Assembly (NCBI GenBank): GCA_027451305.1
Contig: DAIDJQ010000157.1
Coordinates: forward strand, 1-21,096
Origin: Cellulomonas sp.
GTDB taxonomy: Bacteria > Actinomycetota > Actinomycetes > Actinomycetales > Cellulomonadaceae
Length of the DNA: 21,096 nucleotides
Direction: 5' to 3'
Part shown: in pieces, positions 7,950-17,657 of the stretch
Layout: each line of letters begins with the position of its first letter
Position numbering within the stretch: position 1 is the first letter of the stretch
Notes under the pieces: model-generated
Databases searched by the model: none
The model's input: the letters and a program-made list of their open reading frames with translations, nothing else
What the model was told of the DNA's origin: nothing
Program-made: the position numbers and the translations under genes

Positions 7950-9610
7950 GCACGTCCCGGCGGCTGCGTGCCGTCCTGACGGCCGCGACGGCGTTCGCGC
8001 TCGCGGCGTGCAGCGCGATCCCGACGTCCGGCTCGGTGCAGAAGGGTGACGGCCGGGTGCAGGAGGGCGACCCGGTGGTCGTCGTCGCCGAGGGCCCGGC
8101 GCAGAACGCCGACCCCGTCTCGATCGTGGAGGGCTTCCTCCTTGCCGGCTCCGCCGGCCTGTCCGGCGACTTCGTCGACTTCGCCGCCGCCCGGGAGTTC
8201 CTCGCCGGGGACGCCCGGTCCAGCTGGGACCCCCTCGGCAGCGTGGTGGTGGCCTCGAGCACGCAGGTTCAGCGGACCTCGGACACGCAGGTCACCGTGG
8301 AGGTCTCGGTGGTCGGCAAGGTCGACGCCGACGGCCGCTACACCGAGGCGTCCGCCGACGGCCGCGAGTCCGTGACGTTCGACATGGTCCAGGACAGCCG
8401 TCAGCAGTGGCGGATCGGTGGCGTGCCCAACGGGGTGATCCTGTCCCAGGCGGCGTTCACCAGCCGGTTCCGCGCGGCCCAGCTGTACTTCCTCTCGCCG
8501 GACGCCCAGGTGCTGGTTCCGGAGACGCGCTGGTACCCGTCCCGCAACCTGCCCACCTCCGTCGTGAGAGGCCTGCTGGCCGGTCCGTCGCCGTGGCTGC
8601 GCGACGCCGTGCGCACCGAGGTGCCGGACGGCGTCCAGCTGAAGCCCGAGGCGGTGACGGTGGACGCCGACGGGGTGGCCGAGGTGGACCTCGAGCCGGC
8701 GCAGACCGTGCAGGCTGCCGACCGCGGTCTGCTGCTCGCCCAGATCCAGCAGTCCCTCCAGCTGCCGCAGGTCCGGTCCGTGGTGGTGCGGGCCGGGGCT
8801 GGTGGCGTCGCGCTCGACGGGGCCACGTCGCTGCCGACGACCGCCGTCGGCGATCCCGTGATGATCCAGGGCGACGCCCTGGTCAGCCTCGTGAACGGTG
8901 CGTTGCAGCCCGTCGCCGGTGTCGGGTCGCTGGCAGGCCTGGACGCGCGCAGCCCGGCGCGCAGCGCCGACGGGTCGGTGCAGGTGATGCTCGCCGGGCC
9001 GGACCGCCTGGTGCTGGCCCCGACCGCGACGGCGCCCGCGCGGACCCTGGTGACGGGCACGGGCCTCGCGGCGCCCTCGGTGGACCGGCGCGGCTGGGTG
9101 TGGACCGCCACCGGCAGCAACGTGACCGCGGTGACGCCTGCGGGCGTGCAGGTGGCGCTGTCGGCGCCCTGGCTGGTGGGCCGGTCGGTCCGCGCGCTCT
9201 CGGTCGCGCGTGACGGGACCCGCATCGCCGTGGTCTCGGACGGCTCGGACGGGCTGGCGATCGACGTGGCCGCCGTCGTGCGTGACACCTCGGGCGCCCC
9301 GCAGCAGCTCAGCACGCCCATCCGGGCTGGCGCGTCCGTCTCCGACGCCGACCAGGTCGTCTGGGCCGACGCCGTGACGCTCGGCGTCCTGGGGCGCACC
9401 GGCGGTCCGGCCACCCTGCGCCTGGTTCCTGTCGGCGGGCAGTCGGAGGCGCTGCCGGACGTGGCCGACGCCGTCGCGATCGCCTCGGGGCTGGGGGAGC
9501 GCAGCATGCTCGTGGCCACGCGGCAGGGAGAGCTGCTGCGGTACGACGGCCGGACCTGGGTGCCGGTGCCGGGAGCGACCGGCGTCAGCTACCCGGCGTA
9601 CCCCGGGTAG
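7946..9610 (+). CDS. lpqB: LpqB, lipoprotein of the MtrAB system
   Basis: Secreted lipoprotein of 554 residues, encoded directly after mtrB in most actinobacteria; in mycobacteria LpqB is reported to bind MtrB's sensor domain and to affect MtrA phosphorylation. Signal peptide: RRLRAV, a hydrophobic core, then lipobox LAAC with lipidated Cys at residue 22, followed by SAIPTSGSVQ, a typical LpqB N-terminus. A first alpha/beta region spans about 50-165; a GerMN domain about 175-290 (RAAQLYFLSPDAQVLVPETR, then LPTSVVRGLLAGPSPWLRDAV). The rest (about 305-550) reads as a beta-propeller with repeated blade-like strands, including PSVDRRGWVWTATGSN and ALSVARDGTRIAVVSDG, as in the LpqB propeller domain. 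The start ATG lies in the 4-bp overlap with mtrB. The protein ends at a TAG just before a weak hairpin. Confidence 0.96.
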   Translation: MSTSRRLRAVLTAATAFALAACSAIPTSGSVQKGDGRVQEGDPVVVVAEGPAQNADPVSIVEGFLLAGSAGLSGDFVDFAAAREFLAGDARSSWDPLGSVVVASSTQVQRTSDTQVTVEVSVVGKVDADGRYTEASADGRESVTFDMVQDSRQQWRIGGVPNGVILSQAAFTSRFRAAQLYFLSPDAQVLVPETRWYPSRNLPTSVVRGLLAGPSPWLRDAVRTEVPDGVQLKPEAVTVDADGVAEVDLEPAQTVQAADRGLLLAQIQQSLQLPQVRSVVVRAGAGGVALDGATSLPTTAVGDPVMIQGDALVSLVNGALQPVAGVGSLAGLDARSPARSADGSVQVMLAGPDRLVLAPTATAPARTLVTGTGLAAPSVDRRGWVWTATGSNVTAVTPAGVQVALSAPWLVGRSVRALSVARDGTRIAVVSDGSDGLAIDVAAVVRDTSGAPQQLSTPIRAGASVSDADQVVWADAVTLGVLGRTGGPATLRLVPVGGQSEALPDVADAVAIASGLGERSMLVATRQGELLRYDGRTWVPVPGATGVSYPAYPG

Positions 9611-9643
9611 CGGCGAGCCGTCCCCAGGCGTGCCGTGGGCCGG

Positions 9644-9690
9644 GTTCGCGCCGTGAACGCAGCCCCCTGCGCAACGCGGCGGCGCGGAAC
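9644..9690 (+). terminator. Possible weak terminator after lpqB
   Basis: Imperfect inverted repeat: gttc-gcgccg (9644-9653) pairs with cggcgc-g-gaac (9680-9690), ten pairs with one bulged G and a 26-nt loop. It lies 34 nt after the lpqB stop and just before the comF -10-like hexamer. The long loop and absence of a T-run make this a tentative call. Confidence 0.3.
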
Positions 9691-9704
9691 GCGATGCTCG
9701 GTGC

Positions 9705-10451
9705 GTGACGGGTACGGGCGGGGCCGCATGGCTGCGTCGGGTGGGGGCCGAGCTGCTGGGGCTCGTGCTCCCGGTGAGCTGCGCCGGGTGCGGCGAGGAC
9801 GACGACCCGTGGTGCCCGGACTGTCGTCGGTTGCTCGCAGGTCCGGCGTGGCGGTGCGAGCAGCGCGCCGGCCGCCTCGACCGCCTCGACGGGCGGACGC
9901 CGCCGTGGTGGGCCGTCGCGGACTTCGCCGGGCCGGTGCGCCGGGCGGTGACGGCCTGGAAGGACCACGGCCGCTCCGACCTGTCGGTCCCGTTCACCGC
10001 AGGGGTCCGGGCCGCCGCGAGAGCGGCGGTGCCGACGCTCGCCGGAGCCGGTCCCCTGCTGGTGGTGCCGCTCCCGTCGACGGCGGCCGCTCGCCGTTCA
10101 CGAGGTTGGGACCCGGTCGGTGCCCTCGCGGCAGCCGTGGCGGACGAGCTGGGGCGACGGGGGGTCCGGGCAGGGGCGTCGGCCCCGCTGCGCCGCTCGG
10201 CCGGAGCAGACCAGTCGGGACTGTCGGCCCGGGCCCGGTCCCGCAACCTGGCGGGCCACGTCCACGTGCGCCGTGCCGCCGGGCTGCCGGGTGCCCGCGT
10301 CCTCCTGGTCGACGACGTGCTGACGACGGGAGCGACGGCGGCCGCCGCCATCGACGTCCTGTCCGTCGCGGGAGCCCAGGTCGTCGGCGGGGTGGTGCTC
10401 GCCTCGACACCACCCCCCGGCCTGTTGGTGGGTGGACCTCCGGCGGGTTAG
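9705..10451 (+). CDS. comF: ComF family phosphoribosyltransferase-like protein
   Basis: A 248-residue ComF-type protein. The N-terminus has a four-cysteine zinc knuckle, CAGC (C26, C29) and CPDC (C37, C40), then AVTAWKDHGR (81-90, the ComF K-x-x-G-R signature) and LLVVPLPSTAAARRSRGWD (118-136). The PRPP-binding loop VLLVDDVLTTGAT (199-211) is intact. In competent bacteria ComF acts with the ComFA helicase in DNA uptake; in actinobacteria the homologue sits by lpqB and hpf without competence genes, so its substrate and role are unknown. Start: GTG 9705, preceded by GATGCT (9693-9698) with a 6-nt gap and no Shine-Dalgarno, consistent with a leaderless message. The ORF ends in a Pro/Gly tail, and its last codons overlap the probable hpf promoter. 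Confidence 0.93.
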   Translation: MTGTGGAAWLRRVGAELLGLVLPVSCAGCGEDDDPWCPDCRRLLAGPAWRCEQRAGRLDRLDGRTPPWWAVADFAGPVRRAVTAWKDHGRSDLSVPFTAGVRAAARAAVPTLAGAGPLLVVPLPSTAAARRSRGWDPVGALAAAVADELGRRGVRAGASAPLRRSAGADQSGLSARARSRNLAGHVHVRRAAGLPGARVLLVDDVLTTGATAAAAIDVLSVAGAQVVGGVVLASTPPPGLLVGGPPAG

Positions 10452-10454
10452 CGT
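10425..10454 (+). promoter_or_regulatory. Candidate promoter for hpf
   Basis: TTGGTG (10425-10430) and TAGCGT (10449-10454) are separated by 18 bp. The -10 fits TANNNT fully and overlaps the comF stop codon; the -35 keeps TTG. Transcription would start near 10461, leaving a leader of about 145 nt before the hpf ATG. This is the best promoter match by eye in the interval and would let hpf respond independently of comF. Confidence 0.5.
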
Positions 10455-10476
10455 GGAGGTTCCAGCCGACGCAGCC

Positions 10477-10500
10477 GGTCGGACCCGACAGGGCCCGACC
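10477..10500 (+). other. Hairpin in the hpf leader
   Basis: ggtcgg (10477-10482) pairs with ccgacc (10495-10500); inside, after one A-C mismatch, ccc (10484-10486) pairs with ggg (10491-10493) around the loop gaca. It lies in the predicted 5' leader of hpf. Function unknown; it may be a simple stable structure. Confidence 0.4.
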
Positions 10501-10587
10501 TGCGCAGGCCGAGGAGGTGGTGCCGCACCTGCCCCACGGGGCACAGACAGCACGTCACCGGGCGAGCCGCTCGACGGCCCGCCCCAA

Positions 10588-10600
10588 CCTCCCAAGGAGG
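10588..10600 (+). promoter_or_regulatory. hpf Shine-Dalgarno enclosed in a hairpin
   Basis: The strong ribosome binding site AAGGAGG (10594-10600) lies 5 nt before the hpf ATG. Its GGAGG (10596-10600) can pair perfectly with cctcc (10588-10592) across the three-nucleotide loop caa, hiding the site. This decides the ATG 10606 start, since the longer open frame upstream has no comparable site, and suggests translational gating. Confidence 0.6.
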
Positions 10601-10605
10601 CCCGC

Positions 10606-11265
10606 ATGGAGATCGTGGTTGCCGGTCGGCACACCGAGGTGTCACCCAGGTTCCGGGCACATCTCGACAGCAAGCTGACCAAGGTCGAACAGCTGGCGCC
10701 GCGCGCACAGCGGATCGACGTCCTCGTGTCGCACGAGCCGAACCCGCGTCAGTCCGACAGCAGCGAGCGCGTCGAGCTCACCGTCGTGGACAAGGGCCCG
10801 GTCATCCGTGCCGAGGCGTCCGCCGACGATGCGTACGCCGCACTCGACCTCGCGCTGGCCAAGCTTGTGGAGCGGCTGCGCCGGACCCGCGACCGTCGCA
10901 AGGACCACCGCGGTGCGGCACCTGTCGGCACCGTCGAGGTGCCGGAGCCCGTCGTCGAGGTCGCCGAGCCGCCGAGGGCTCCGCGCACCGTCGCCGAGGG
11001 CGCCGTGGAGATCCCGCTCGGCGACTCACCGGTGATGATCCGCGAGAAGGTGCACCACGCGTCCCCGATGACGGTGGACGACGCGCTGTACGAGATGGAG
11101 CTGGTGGGCCACGACTTCTTCCTGTTCGTCGACGCGGAGACCGCCCAGCCGGCGGTGGCGTACCGCCGCCACGGCTGGAGCTACGGGGTGATCAAGCTGG
11201 ACACCCCGGTGGCTGGCGCACCGCTGGCAGCACCGGTCGCCGCCGCGCAGGTGCTGGCGGGATGA
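10606..11265 (+). CDS. hpf: Long-form ribosome hibernation promoting factor
   Basis: Long-form HPF (RaiA family), 219 residues. The N-terminal domain (about 1-105, MEIVVAGRHTEVSPRFRAHL then RIDVLVSHEP and ASADDAYAALDLALAKLVERLRR) binds the decoding site of the 30S subunit. A variable Pro/Val/Glu linker (106-142) leads to the C-terminal dimerisation domain (about 143-200): VMIREKVHHASPMTVDDALYEMELVGHDFFLFVDAET, then AVAYRRHGWSYGVIKLD. Dimers of this domain join two 70S ribosomes into inactive 100S particles in stationary phase or starvation. It sits between comF and the glycosylase gene, upstream of secA, as in other actinobacteria (hpf/secA neighbours in M. tuberculosis, Rv3241c-Rv3240c). The start is fixed by AAGGAGG 5 nt upstream. 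Its own promoter, structured leader and tandem downstream hairpins make it a likely single-gene transcription unit. Confidence 0.96.
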   Translation: MEIVVAGRHTEVSPRFRAHLDSKLTKVEQLAPRAQRIDVLVSHEPNPRQSDSSERVELTVVDKGPVIRAEASADDAYAALDLALAKLVERLRRTRDRRKDHRGAAPVGTVEVPEPVVEVAEPPRAPRTVAEGAVEIPLGDSPVMIREKVHHASPMTVDDALYEMELVGHDFFLFVDAETAQPAVAYRRHGWSYGVIKLDTPVAGAPLAAPVAAAQVLAG

Positions 11266-11286
11266 CGTGACGGCCGAGCCTGCGGC

Positions 11287-11311
11287 GGCCGTGCCGCCGG
11301 GTGGCACGGCC
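11287..11311 (+). terminator. First hairpin of a tandem terminator after hpf
   Basis: A perfect 9-bp stem: ggccgtgcc (11287-11295) and ggcacggcc (11303-11311), loop gccgggt. It begins 21 nt after the hpf stop. There is no T-run, as is common in very GC-rich actinobacteria. Confidence 0.6.
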
Positions 11312-11322
11312 TGATCGAGACA

Positions 11323-11360
11323 CCTCGGCCCGGACGCACGCCGTGACGTCCGGGCCGAGG
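11323..11360 (+). terminator. Second, stronger hairpin after hpf
   Basis: A perfect 14-bp stem: cctcggcccggacg (11323-11336) and cgtccgggccgagg (11347-11360) with a 10-nt loop. It is the strongest inverted repeat noticed in the window, lies between hpf and an apparently independent promoter, and follows a 9-bp hairpin by 11 nt, so the pair likely acts as an intrinsic tandem terminator. Confidence 0.75.
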
Positions 11361-11473
11361 CATGTCCCCGTCCGGCCCGCCCGGGTGCCTCGGCGTGCGC
11401 CTGCCTGCGCGTGACCGCTCCGCAGGCACGACCGGTGCGGTCGTGTGTCGGCGCCGGGCGGCAGGATGACCCG

Positions 11474-12802
11474 GTGCCCGTGCCCGCATCGCCCCCGCCG
11501 CCCGGACCGGCGGCGCAGCCCGTCGCCGAACGCCTGACCCTCGACCAGGCGCGTCGCCTGGCGCTGGCCGCAGCAGGCCTGCACCGTCCTCGCCCGGACC
11601 GAGCGGGCGCGGTCACGGCACGCCACCTGCAGCAGCTGGTGGACCGGCTCGGCGTGCTGCAGATCGACTCCGTCAACGTGTTCGCCCGCGCGCACCTGAT
11701 GCCGCTCTACTCCCGCGTCGGTCCGTACGACCCTGCGCTCGTCGAGCGTGCCGCGGCGCGCAACCCCCGCCGGCTCGTCGAGGCGTGGGCGCACCAGGCG
11801 TCGTACGTCCGCCCGGAGGACTACCGCCTGTTCGACTGGCGCCGGCAGGACTACGCCGTCGAGGCGTGGGGCTCGATCCGGGAGGTGCCGCAGACCCTGG
11901 GCGCCGTCGTCGAGGACGTGCTGGCCATGCTCGCCGCCGAGGGTCCGCTCACAGGGGCGCAGGTGCACGACCGTCTGCAGCACGAGCACCCGGGCCGCGG
12001 GGAGGGCTGGGGGTGGAACTGGACGGTCGCCAAGAGGGTCCTGGAGTACCTGTTCTTCACGGGCCAGGTCACGTCGGCCGGACGCAACGGCGCGTTCGAG
12101 CGCCGGTACGACCTCGTGGAACGCGTGCTGCCGGCTCACGTGCTGCGTGCACCGGTGCCGTCCCGCGCGGATGCGGTGCGCGCGCTGGTCGCCGGATCGG
12201 TCCGCGCGCTCGGGATCGGGACCCTGCGCGACGTCGCCGACTACTACCGCCTGCGCACCGTCGAGACCGCCGTCGCTCTCGGCGAGCTCGTCGAGAGCGG
12301 CGACGTGGTGCCGGTCCAGGTGGCGGGGTGGGGAGACGGCCGGGGATGGCGGCACCGAGATGCGCCGGTGGTGCCACGCCGTGCGTCGGGACGGGCGCTG
12401 CTCAGCCCGTTCGACCCGCTGGTGTGGGAACGCCGGCGCGTCGAGACGCTGTTCGGCCTGCGGTACCGCATCGAGATCTACGTGCCGGAGCCGCAACGGG
12501 TGTGGGGCTACTACGTGCTGCCGTTCCTGCTCGGAGACCGGATCGCGGCGCTGGTGGACCTCAAGGCCGATCGGAAGGCAGGCGTCCTGCGCGTGCACGC
12601 CGCCCACCCCGCACCGGTTCCGGCCGGTCATCACGCCGACGCGGGACCGACCGCGGACGTGGCCGCCGAGCTGGCGGCCGAGCTGCGGCTCGCCGCGTCC
12701 TGGACGGGTCTGGAGGAGGTCGTCGTCGGCGACCGCGCGGGCGCGCTCCGGGGCGACCTCGCACCCGGCCTCGTTCGCGCGCTGGCCCGTCCCCAGCCCT
12801 GA
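11474..12802 (+). CDS. YcaQ/AlkZ-like winged-helix DNA glycosylase
   Basis: A 442-residue member of the HTH_42 'winged helix DNA-binding' family that includes Streptomyces AlkZ and E. coli YcaQ, glycosylases that excise bulky alkylated purines and unhook interstrand crosslinks. The sequence carries the catalytic Q-hydrophobic-D form typical of YcaQ: QID at residues 63-65 in GVLQIDSVNVFARAHLMPLY. Other family blocks: EAWAHQASYVRPEDYRLF, winged-helix segments with WNWTVAKRVLEYLFFTGQV, and LLSPFDPLVWERRRVETLFG...YRIEIYVPEP..WGYYVLPFL. The frame is open from 11411, but GTG 11474 is preferred: CAGGAT (11462-11467) lies 6 nt upstream, readable as a leaderless -10 element or a weak AGGA site, and residues before it are unlike the family. 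Substrate in this organism is unknown. Downstream secA appears to have its own promoter. Confidence 0.9.
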   Translation: MPVPASPPPPGPAAQPVAERLTLDQARRLALAAAGLHRPRPDRAGAVTARHLQQLVDRLGVLQIDSVNVFARAHLMPLYSRVGPYDPALVERAAARNPRRLVEAWAHQASYVRPEDYRLFDWRRQDYAVEAWGSIREVPQTLGAVVEDVLAMLAAEGPLTGAQVHDRLQHEHPGRGEGWGWNWTVAKRVLEYLFFTGQVTSAGRNGAFERRYDLVERVLPAHVLRAPVPSRADAVRALVAGSVRALGIGTLRDVADYYRLRTVETAVALGELVESGDVVPVQVAGWGDGRGWRHRDAPVVPRRASGRALLSPFDPLVWERRRVETLFGLRYRIEIYVPEPQRVWGYYVLPFLLGDRIAALVDLKADRKAGVLRVHAAHPAPVPAGHHADAGPTADVAAELAAELRLAASWTGLEEVVVGDRAGALRGDLAPGLVRALARPQP

Positions 12803-12851
12803 CGCGGCAGGCGCTGCGCCGCGGCCCGGCCCTGGTCACGTCCCGCTCGCC

Positions 12852-12881
12852 TACGATGGACGGGCCCGGCCGCGCGGCCGG
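12852..12881 (+). promoter_or_regulatory. Candidate secA -10 element and leader palindrome
   Basis: TACGAT (12852-12857) is a good TANNNT -10, but the -35 position shows nothing convincing. Just downstream, 12866-12881 is a perfect 16-bp palindrome (ccggccgc-gcggccgg) that would sit at the 5' end of the secA leader, 47 nt before the start codon. Both are eye calls. Confidence 0.4.
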
Positions 12882-12928
12882 TCCACTCCACCGCCCCGCA
12901 GAGGGTGCCATCACGTCGGGAGTCATGC

Positions 12929-15739
<2,811 letters not shown>

Positions 15740-15744
15740 GCACG

Positions 15745-15802
15745 GATCGCGCCACGGCCCGCTGCGCGCCCGACCAGGGCGATGCGGCGGGCCGTCGCGA
15801 TC
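15745..15802. terminator. Long hairpin between convergent secA and Rv3235-like gene
   Basis: gatcgcg (15745-15751) pairs with cgcgatc (15796-15802); after a two-base bulge acggcccgc (15754-15762) pairs with gcgggccgt (15787-15795); the apex holds a further cgccc/gggcg 5-bp stem around gacca. It begins 6 nt after the secA stop and ends 45 nt before the stop of the opposite gene, so it may serve both strands. Confidence 0.65.
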
Positions 15803-15847
15803 GTGCGGGCGGTCGCCGCACGGTCCCGGACCCCGACGCCACCCGGG

Positions 15848-16546
15848 TCAGCCGACGTCGAGCGCGGTGGCGCGCCACACCCCGCGGTGCGTCTCCAGCC
15901 GCACGGCGACCGCCCGGACCCGGCACCCGTCGTCGACCACCACGGCGGCCTCGACGATGTGCGGCTCCACCGGGCACACGTGGGCGCGACGGACGGCGGG
16001 AGGTCGCGCGCCCGCGACCGGTCGGGCTGCGTCGATCCCGGCTCGTCGACCGAGATCGGCCCGGGTGCGCAGCGCCTGCAGCACGCCCGGGGTCAACCAG
16101 CGGGCCAGCTGCGCGGCGGGTCGGAGGCCGATGATCACCTCGACGGCGGCGAGCGCCAGGCGACGCACGACGACGGACGGCTCCGCGACCGGCACCGCGC
16201 CGCGGTCCTCGTCGGCGCACTCGAGCACCACGGACCGGTCCGACGCGCGCAGGACGGCGATCCGCTCCACCGCGGTTGCCGGGGTCCGGTGGGCGGGACC
16301 GTCCGCGCGTGGCGCCCGCGCCGCTGGCCGCCCGGGCAGCAGCCGGGCGCGCAGCTCGGCAGGCGGCGTCGAACCGGGTCGGCCGGGCGGCCGTTGCGGC
16401 CCGCGGGATGCAGCCCGCGGGCCTGCGCCGGTTCCGGCGAGGGTCGGTGTGCGCGCCTCGGCGATGCACCCGGGCGCCGTGGCGGCAGCGATGACCTCCT
16501 CGACGCTGGTCGTCGGCTCCGGCTGCTCGCTCAGGACGGCGCTCAC
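15848..16546 (-). CDS. Rv3235 family protein
   Basis: A 232-residue protein whose C-terminal half matches the Rv3235 family (DUF6459-like): VVVRRLALAAVEVIIGLRP (126-143), AAQLARWLTPGVLQALRTRA (144-163), RRAHVCPVEPHIVEAAVVV (186-204) and a final VRAVAVRLETHRGVWRATAL (210-229). The first ~120 residues are Ala/Pro/Arg-rich and probably disordered. Members are commonly encoded near secA in actinobacteria; function unknown. The conserved part looks like a small alpha+beta fold of the SnoaL/NTF2 type (inference). The open frame extends upstream to 16714, but the start is set by the GTGA overlap with the LysM gene (16543-16546), which marks the two as translationally coupled. It converges on secA with a shared hairpin between. 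Confidence 0.85.
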   Translation of the reverse strand: MSAVLSEQPEPTTSVEEVIAAATAPGCIAEARTPTLAGTGAGPRAASRGPQRPPGRPGSTPPAELRARLLPGRPAARAPRADGPAHRTPATAVERIAVLRASDRSVVLECADEDRGAVPVAEPSVVVRRLALAAVEVIIGLRPAAQLARWLTPGVLQALRTRADLGRRAGIDAARPVAGARPPAVRRAHVCPVEPHIVEAAVVVDDGCRVRAVAVRLETHRGVWRATALDVG

Positions 16547-17484
16547 GAGGTGGCCCCGGTCTCGGCACCCGGAACGATGAGGAGCTGCCCCGGTCGGATG
16601 AGGTCGGGCTCGTCGCCGATGGTGCCGAGGTTGGCCCTGTACCAGGCCGGCCAGGCGGCTGCGACCTGCGCGTCGTCGGCACCGGCCGGCAGGTGCCGTG
16701 CGGCGATCGCCCACAGGGTGTCACCGGGCTCGACGGTGACGGTCCGGGACGTGGTGCCGGACGCCGTCGATCCTGCTCCCGCGACCGACGACGATCGCGT
16801 GGCGTTCGCCGGGATCGTCGTCGGGCCGACGGCCGAGGTCCGCGCCTCGGCGCCTCTCGTCGACGGGGTGCTGCCCGGGGCTGGCGGGGTCGGGACGACG
16901 GTGGGTGCGGGTGCGTCGTCGGCCCGCACCGGAGCACTCGGCAGCGAGCCCGAGCCGCCGGCGGGGGCGGTCGGCGTCGAGGACGGCACCGCAGACGTGG
17001 GTGCCCAGCCGAGGTCGGTCGCCGCAGGCGCGTCAGCGAGGACGGTCGCGCTCAGGCTCGGTGCCGGCGACGGCGCCGGGAGCCCGGCGTCCGACGCGGA
17101 CGCGCCCGTCGCCGCCGACAGCCCCAGACCGGCTCCGACGGCCAGGACCACGGCCCGCTGCACCACGACGGGCGCCCAGCGGTGCACCCACGCCTCACCG
17201 CGCCGCCAGCCGCCGCCGGCAGCGCGGGCCGTGAGGCAGCCCCCGGCTACGGCGCAGCTGACGGCCAGCCAGGAGAGCACCGCCACGCCGGCCACGAGGA
17301 CACCGAGCTCCACGAGGCCGTCCACCTGCAGCGGTCCCGCCGCCCGCGCGAGCGCAGCCAGGCGGGTCCCCAGCGCGACCGTCAGGCCTGCCGCGGCGGC
17401 CGCTCCCGACCAGAGCCCGCCGGCGCCGGCCAGAACGGGATGACTCGTGGGGCGGGGAGATCGAGTCCTGGCGCGGTGATTCAT
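16543..17484 (-). CDS. Membrane-anchored LysM domain protein
   Basis: A 313-residue protein starting at ATG 17484. Three hydrophobic segments (about 17-40, 55-84 and 107-131) anchor it. A long Ala/Pro/Ser/Thr linker (about 132-245), suited to crossing or lying in the wall, leads to one LysM domain at about 249-306: RTVTVEPGDTLWAIAARHLP, AAWPAWYRANLGTIGDEPDLIRPGQLLIVP. LysM binds the glycan strands of peptidoglycan. With an odd number of membrane spans and the LysM presumably outside, the N-terminus would be cytoplasmic. It is the first gene of a two-gene operon with the Rv3235-family protein, divergent from the unknown gene at 17658. No enzyme domain is present. The motif call is firm; the role (wall sensing or anchoring) is inference. 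Confidence 0.9.
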   Translation of the reverse strand: MNHRARTRSPRPTSHPVLAGAGGLWSGAAAAAGLTVALGTRLAALARAAGPLQVDGLVELGVLVAGVAVLSWLAVSCAVAGGCLTARAAGGGWRRGEAWVHRWAPVVVQRAVVLAVGAGLGLSAATGASASDAGLPAPSPAPSLSATVLADAPAATDLGWAPTSAVPSSTPTAPAGGSGSLPSAPVRADDAPAPTVVPTPPAPGSTPSTRGAEARTSAVGPTTIPANATRSSSVAGAGSTASGTTSRTVTVEPGDTLWAIAARHLPAGADDAQVAAAWPAWYRANLGTIGDEPDLIRPGQLLIVPGAETGATS

Positions 17485-17657
17485 CGGACGGTCCGTTTCG
17501 TCGTCGAAGACGCATCATGATGTCGTTTGATTGCGTTTGATGAGGCATGTCTAGGGGATCGATGCCCGGTTTGTCCAGCGGTGCCCCCATGGACGGGTCG
17601 GTCGAAGGGCCTCGGTCACGAGCTCGCCGGGCTGCCGTCGCGGACTACGGTTCAGCC
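17485..17657. promoter_or_regulatory. Divergent promoter region with palindrome and phased direct repeats
   Basis: 173 bp between the minus-strand LysM gene and the plus-strand gene at 17658. Positions about 17494-17550 are visibly richer in A and T than the surroundings. They contain a perfect 10-bp palindrome catcatgatg (17513-17522) and two copies of cgtttgat at 17524-17531 and 17534-17541, exactly 10 bp apart; a shorter cgttt lies at 17494-17498, in the same 10-bp phase. TACGGT (17646-17651) precedes the plus-strand GTG by 6 nt and is the likely -10 for that gene. The repeat cluster lies immediately upstream of the LysM start and so probably overlaps its promoter. Confidence 0.5.

Noticed and set aside
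7004..10351. Minus-strand open frame of over 1,100 residues across mtrB, lpqB and comF
   Set aside because: It crosses three well-recognised genes on the other strand, has no domain pattern and shows shadow composition.
9705..10451. comF as evidence of natural competence
   Set aside because: No ComFA, ComEA/EC or DprA gene is in the window, and ComF-like proteins by lpqB/hpf are general in actinobacteria.
17547..17657. N-terminal extension of the two-barrel protein from ATG 17547
   Set aside because: Extension is Ser/Gly/Arg-rich without structure, and a good -10-like TACGGT lies inside it 6 nt before GTG 17658.
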